DNA from: an uncultured Geobacter sp.
GTDB lineage: Bacteria > Desulfobacterota > Desulfuromonadia > Geobacterales > Geobacteraceae
Assembly (NCBI GenBank): GCA_903925075.1
Contig: CAIYDQ010000299.1
Coordinates: forward strand, 1-35,136
Length of the DNA: 35,136 nt
Direction of reading: 5' to 3'
The position numbers and the translations under genes are program-made. Positions 34,087 to 35,136 of this stretch are shown one piece after another (the first letter of the stretch is position 1; the number at the start of each line of letters is the position of its first letter). Under the pieces are notes generated by a model that did no database searches, was not told the origin of the DNA, and worked only from the letters and a program-made list of their open reading frames with translations.

Positions 34087-34596
34087 CTACGTTTTTTCCC
34101 CAGGCACAAAAGGGATCAGCCCCTTCCTGAACGCCTGTTCCTGAATCTCCAACGGCGCAGTGCGGATGTCGACGGCAAATCCGTTCACGGTGAGCATCCA
34201 GACGAACGGGTTGTCCATGAGTTTGCTCGGCAGGGTCCAACGGGGATCGAGTGGGCTGATGCCCATCAGCCGTTCGATGCCGCGCGCCTTGGCGGTCGCG
34301 GTGCTTTTGCCGATGCCGAACAATTCGCAAACCCTTCCCAGCGGCAGATGGGGAGTCTGGGTCTTGTCGTGCAGGAAATTTGTGCTGCCGATGACGTAGA
34401 CGCAGGCGCAGGCCCACTGCTCCGGCTTGCCCTTCTCCAGCGGCGAGGGGCGCTTGCGGCAGAGGGCAGCGGCCAGTTCTTGCGAGACCCGCGAGTACTC
34501 GTCGTTCAGATGTTGTCGGCAGAATTCGTCGATGATCCCGGCAACGACATCGAATATCGGCTGCATGGCTTTGGGCACCTTCAATTTGTCTGTCAA
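34087..34596 (-). CDS. DUF6398-like protein
   Basis: 169 residues from a TTG preceded by AAAGGAG at ideal spacing; the frame extends to a GTG at 34626, but that lacks a site. The protein shows the pattern I associate with DUF6398: VPKAMQPIFDVVAGIIDEFC, then LAAALCRKRPSPLEKGKPEQ, WACACVYVIGSTNFL, DKTQTPHLP, and a helix-turn-helix-like LCELFGIGKST-type segment (here RVCELFGIGKSTATAKARGI). The function is unknown; the last segment may bind nucleic acid. It converges with the TetR gene (48 bases apart, no clear terminator) and lies 47 bases behind the partial LuxR gene on the same strand. The family name is from memory. Confidence 0.7.
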   Translation of the reverse strand: MTDKLKVPKAMQPIFDVVAGIIDEFCRQHLNDEYSRVSQELAAALCRKRPSPLEKGKPEQWACACVYVIGSTNFLHDKTQTPHLPLGRVCELFGIGKSTATAKARGIERLMGISPLDPRWTLPSKLMDNPFVWMLTVNGFAVDIRTAPLEIQEQAFRKGLIPFVPGEKT

Positions 34597-34643
34597 ACTC
34601 GACTCCTTTCCTACATTCCCGATCACTGCAATCCCGGTCGGAA

Positions 34644-35136
34644 TTATTTGATGAGGCCAAAGCGGCGGGCCAGGGCAACTGCATGGACGCGATTATTGGT
34701 GCCCAACTTCGAGTAGACATTGCGCAGGTGATAACTGATGGTGTTGACGGAAATATATAAACTATCGGCTAATTCCTTGCTGGATAAGCCCATTGCCAAT
34801 TTCTCCAAAATATCCTGTTCGCGCGCGGTAAGCGTCTCAAGGAGGGGCGCAACCGGTTCCGGACTCACCCCGGATGGGCGTGGAGCGACTGCGGGGATTG
34901 CGCCCATGGCGTACTGAATCCGCTCCAGATATTCGACGCAAAGGCTCCCTTCCCCGTTTTTTTCTTCCGCGAGGGCGACCTTGTGTATTTCATGGATCAA
35001 CTTGGAAATCGAGTCGCCCTCGTCGACGAAACACCGAACGAACCCTTCTCCTTGCGCCACAGTGAGAGCATCCTTTAAAAATTCGACGGCGCGTCTTCTT
35101 TCTCCGCATGACTCGCAGGCTTTGGCCGAGAGGATG
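34644..35136 (-). CDS. MalT-like LuxR-family regulator, C-terminal part (5' partial)
   Basis: The frame stays open from the stop at 34644 to the right edge. The visible 163 residues end in a LuxR helix-turn-helix (LTAREQDILEKLAMGLSSKE through YSKLGTNNRVHAVALARRFG). The preceding segment ESCGERRRAVEFLKDAL, then AQGEGFVRCFVDEGDSI, matches the end of the TPR-like region of the 920-residue regulator at 18490 (ESCGERRSALRALKEAV, AQGSGFIRSFVDEGEPI), so the two are paralogues. A start codon call at GTG 35060 would cut this homologous region and is rejected. The full protein presumably has the same ATPase-TPR-HTH plan, and its gene lies to the right of the window. Confidence 0.9.
   Translation of the reverse strand, partial: ILSAKACESCGERRRAVEFLKDALTVAQGEGFVRCFVDEGDSISKLIHEIHKVALAEEKNGEGSLCVEYLERIQYAMGAIPAVAPRPSGVSPEPVAPLLETLTAREQDILEKLAMGLSSKELADSLYISVNTISYHLRNVYSKLGTNNRVHAVALARRFGLIK

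Noticed and set aside
1..35136. Mobile element or genomic island boundary
   Set aside because: No transposase, integrase, tRNA gene or terminal repeats were found; lower GC around 21253-22045 and in the TetR gene alone does not show transfer.

Overview
This is a GC-rich window from what looks like an anaerobic, motile bacterium that degrades hydrophobic or cyclic acids. A Geobacter-type Desulfuromonadales (deltaproteobacterial) lineage is my best guess. The guess rests on radical-type 2-hydroxyacyl-CoA dehydratase/activase proteins, many CoA-thioester enzymes, a large chemoreceptor and MalT-like LuxR regulators. No rRNA, tRNA or housekeeping marker is present, so taxonomy is inference only.

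Layout. (1) Positions 2-5413 (+): a UroD-superfamily methyltransferase-like protein (cut by the left edge), a periplasmic NMT1/SsuA-type binding protein, an ATP-dependent activase fused to a dehydratase-type Fe-S module, and a second dehydratase-type subunit. A strong hairpin at 5406-5448 separates this block from the convergent operon that follows. (2) Positions 18176-5489 (-): one probable eight-gene operon running acyl-CoA dehydrogenase, SCP-x type thiolase, FadB-type bifunctional enzyme, FadA-type thiolase, DUF1302 outer-membrane protein, DUF1329 protein, Ycf48-like protein, RND/MMPL transporter. (3) 18177-18489: divergent control region with a good sigma-70-like promoter reading into a 920-residue MalT-like LuxR regulator (18490-21252). 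(4) 21253-22045: about 790 bases without a convincing gene. It holds a striking 17-unit tandem array of 21/22-bp repeats (21395-21761) and a textbook intrinsic terminator (21942-21969). (5) 22046-33345 (+): a membrane protein of unknown function, then an SDR, a saccharopine-dehydrogenase-like protein, an enoyl-CoA hydratase, a CurA/PTGR-like NADP oxidoreductase, an acyl-CoA synthetase, a second SDR, a second acyl-CoA dehydrogenase and a methyl-accepting chemotaxis protein only 20 bases behind it. (6) 33433-35136: a TetR regulator (+), a DUF6398-like protein (-), and the C-terminus of a second MalT-like LuxR protein (-) that is a paralogue of the first.

How the genes may work together (inference): an acid is activated by the CoA ligase and oxidised by the two acyl-CoA dehydrogenases, hydratase, 3-hydroxyacyl-CoA dehydrogenase/SDRs and thiolases. 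The DUF1302/DUF1329/Ycf48/RND set may move a hydrophobic substrate or product across the envelope. The radical dehydratase pair may handle a mechanistically difficult dehydration or reduction, the chemoreceptor may sense the compound, and the two LuxR proteins and TetR may control expression. The substrate cannot be read from the sequence. The features most worth a second look are the alternating repeat array with its complementary heptamers, the activase-dehydratase fusion beside the zinc-motif UroD-like protein, and the aspartate at the usual catalytic-glutamate position of one acyl-CoA dehydrogenase.
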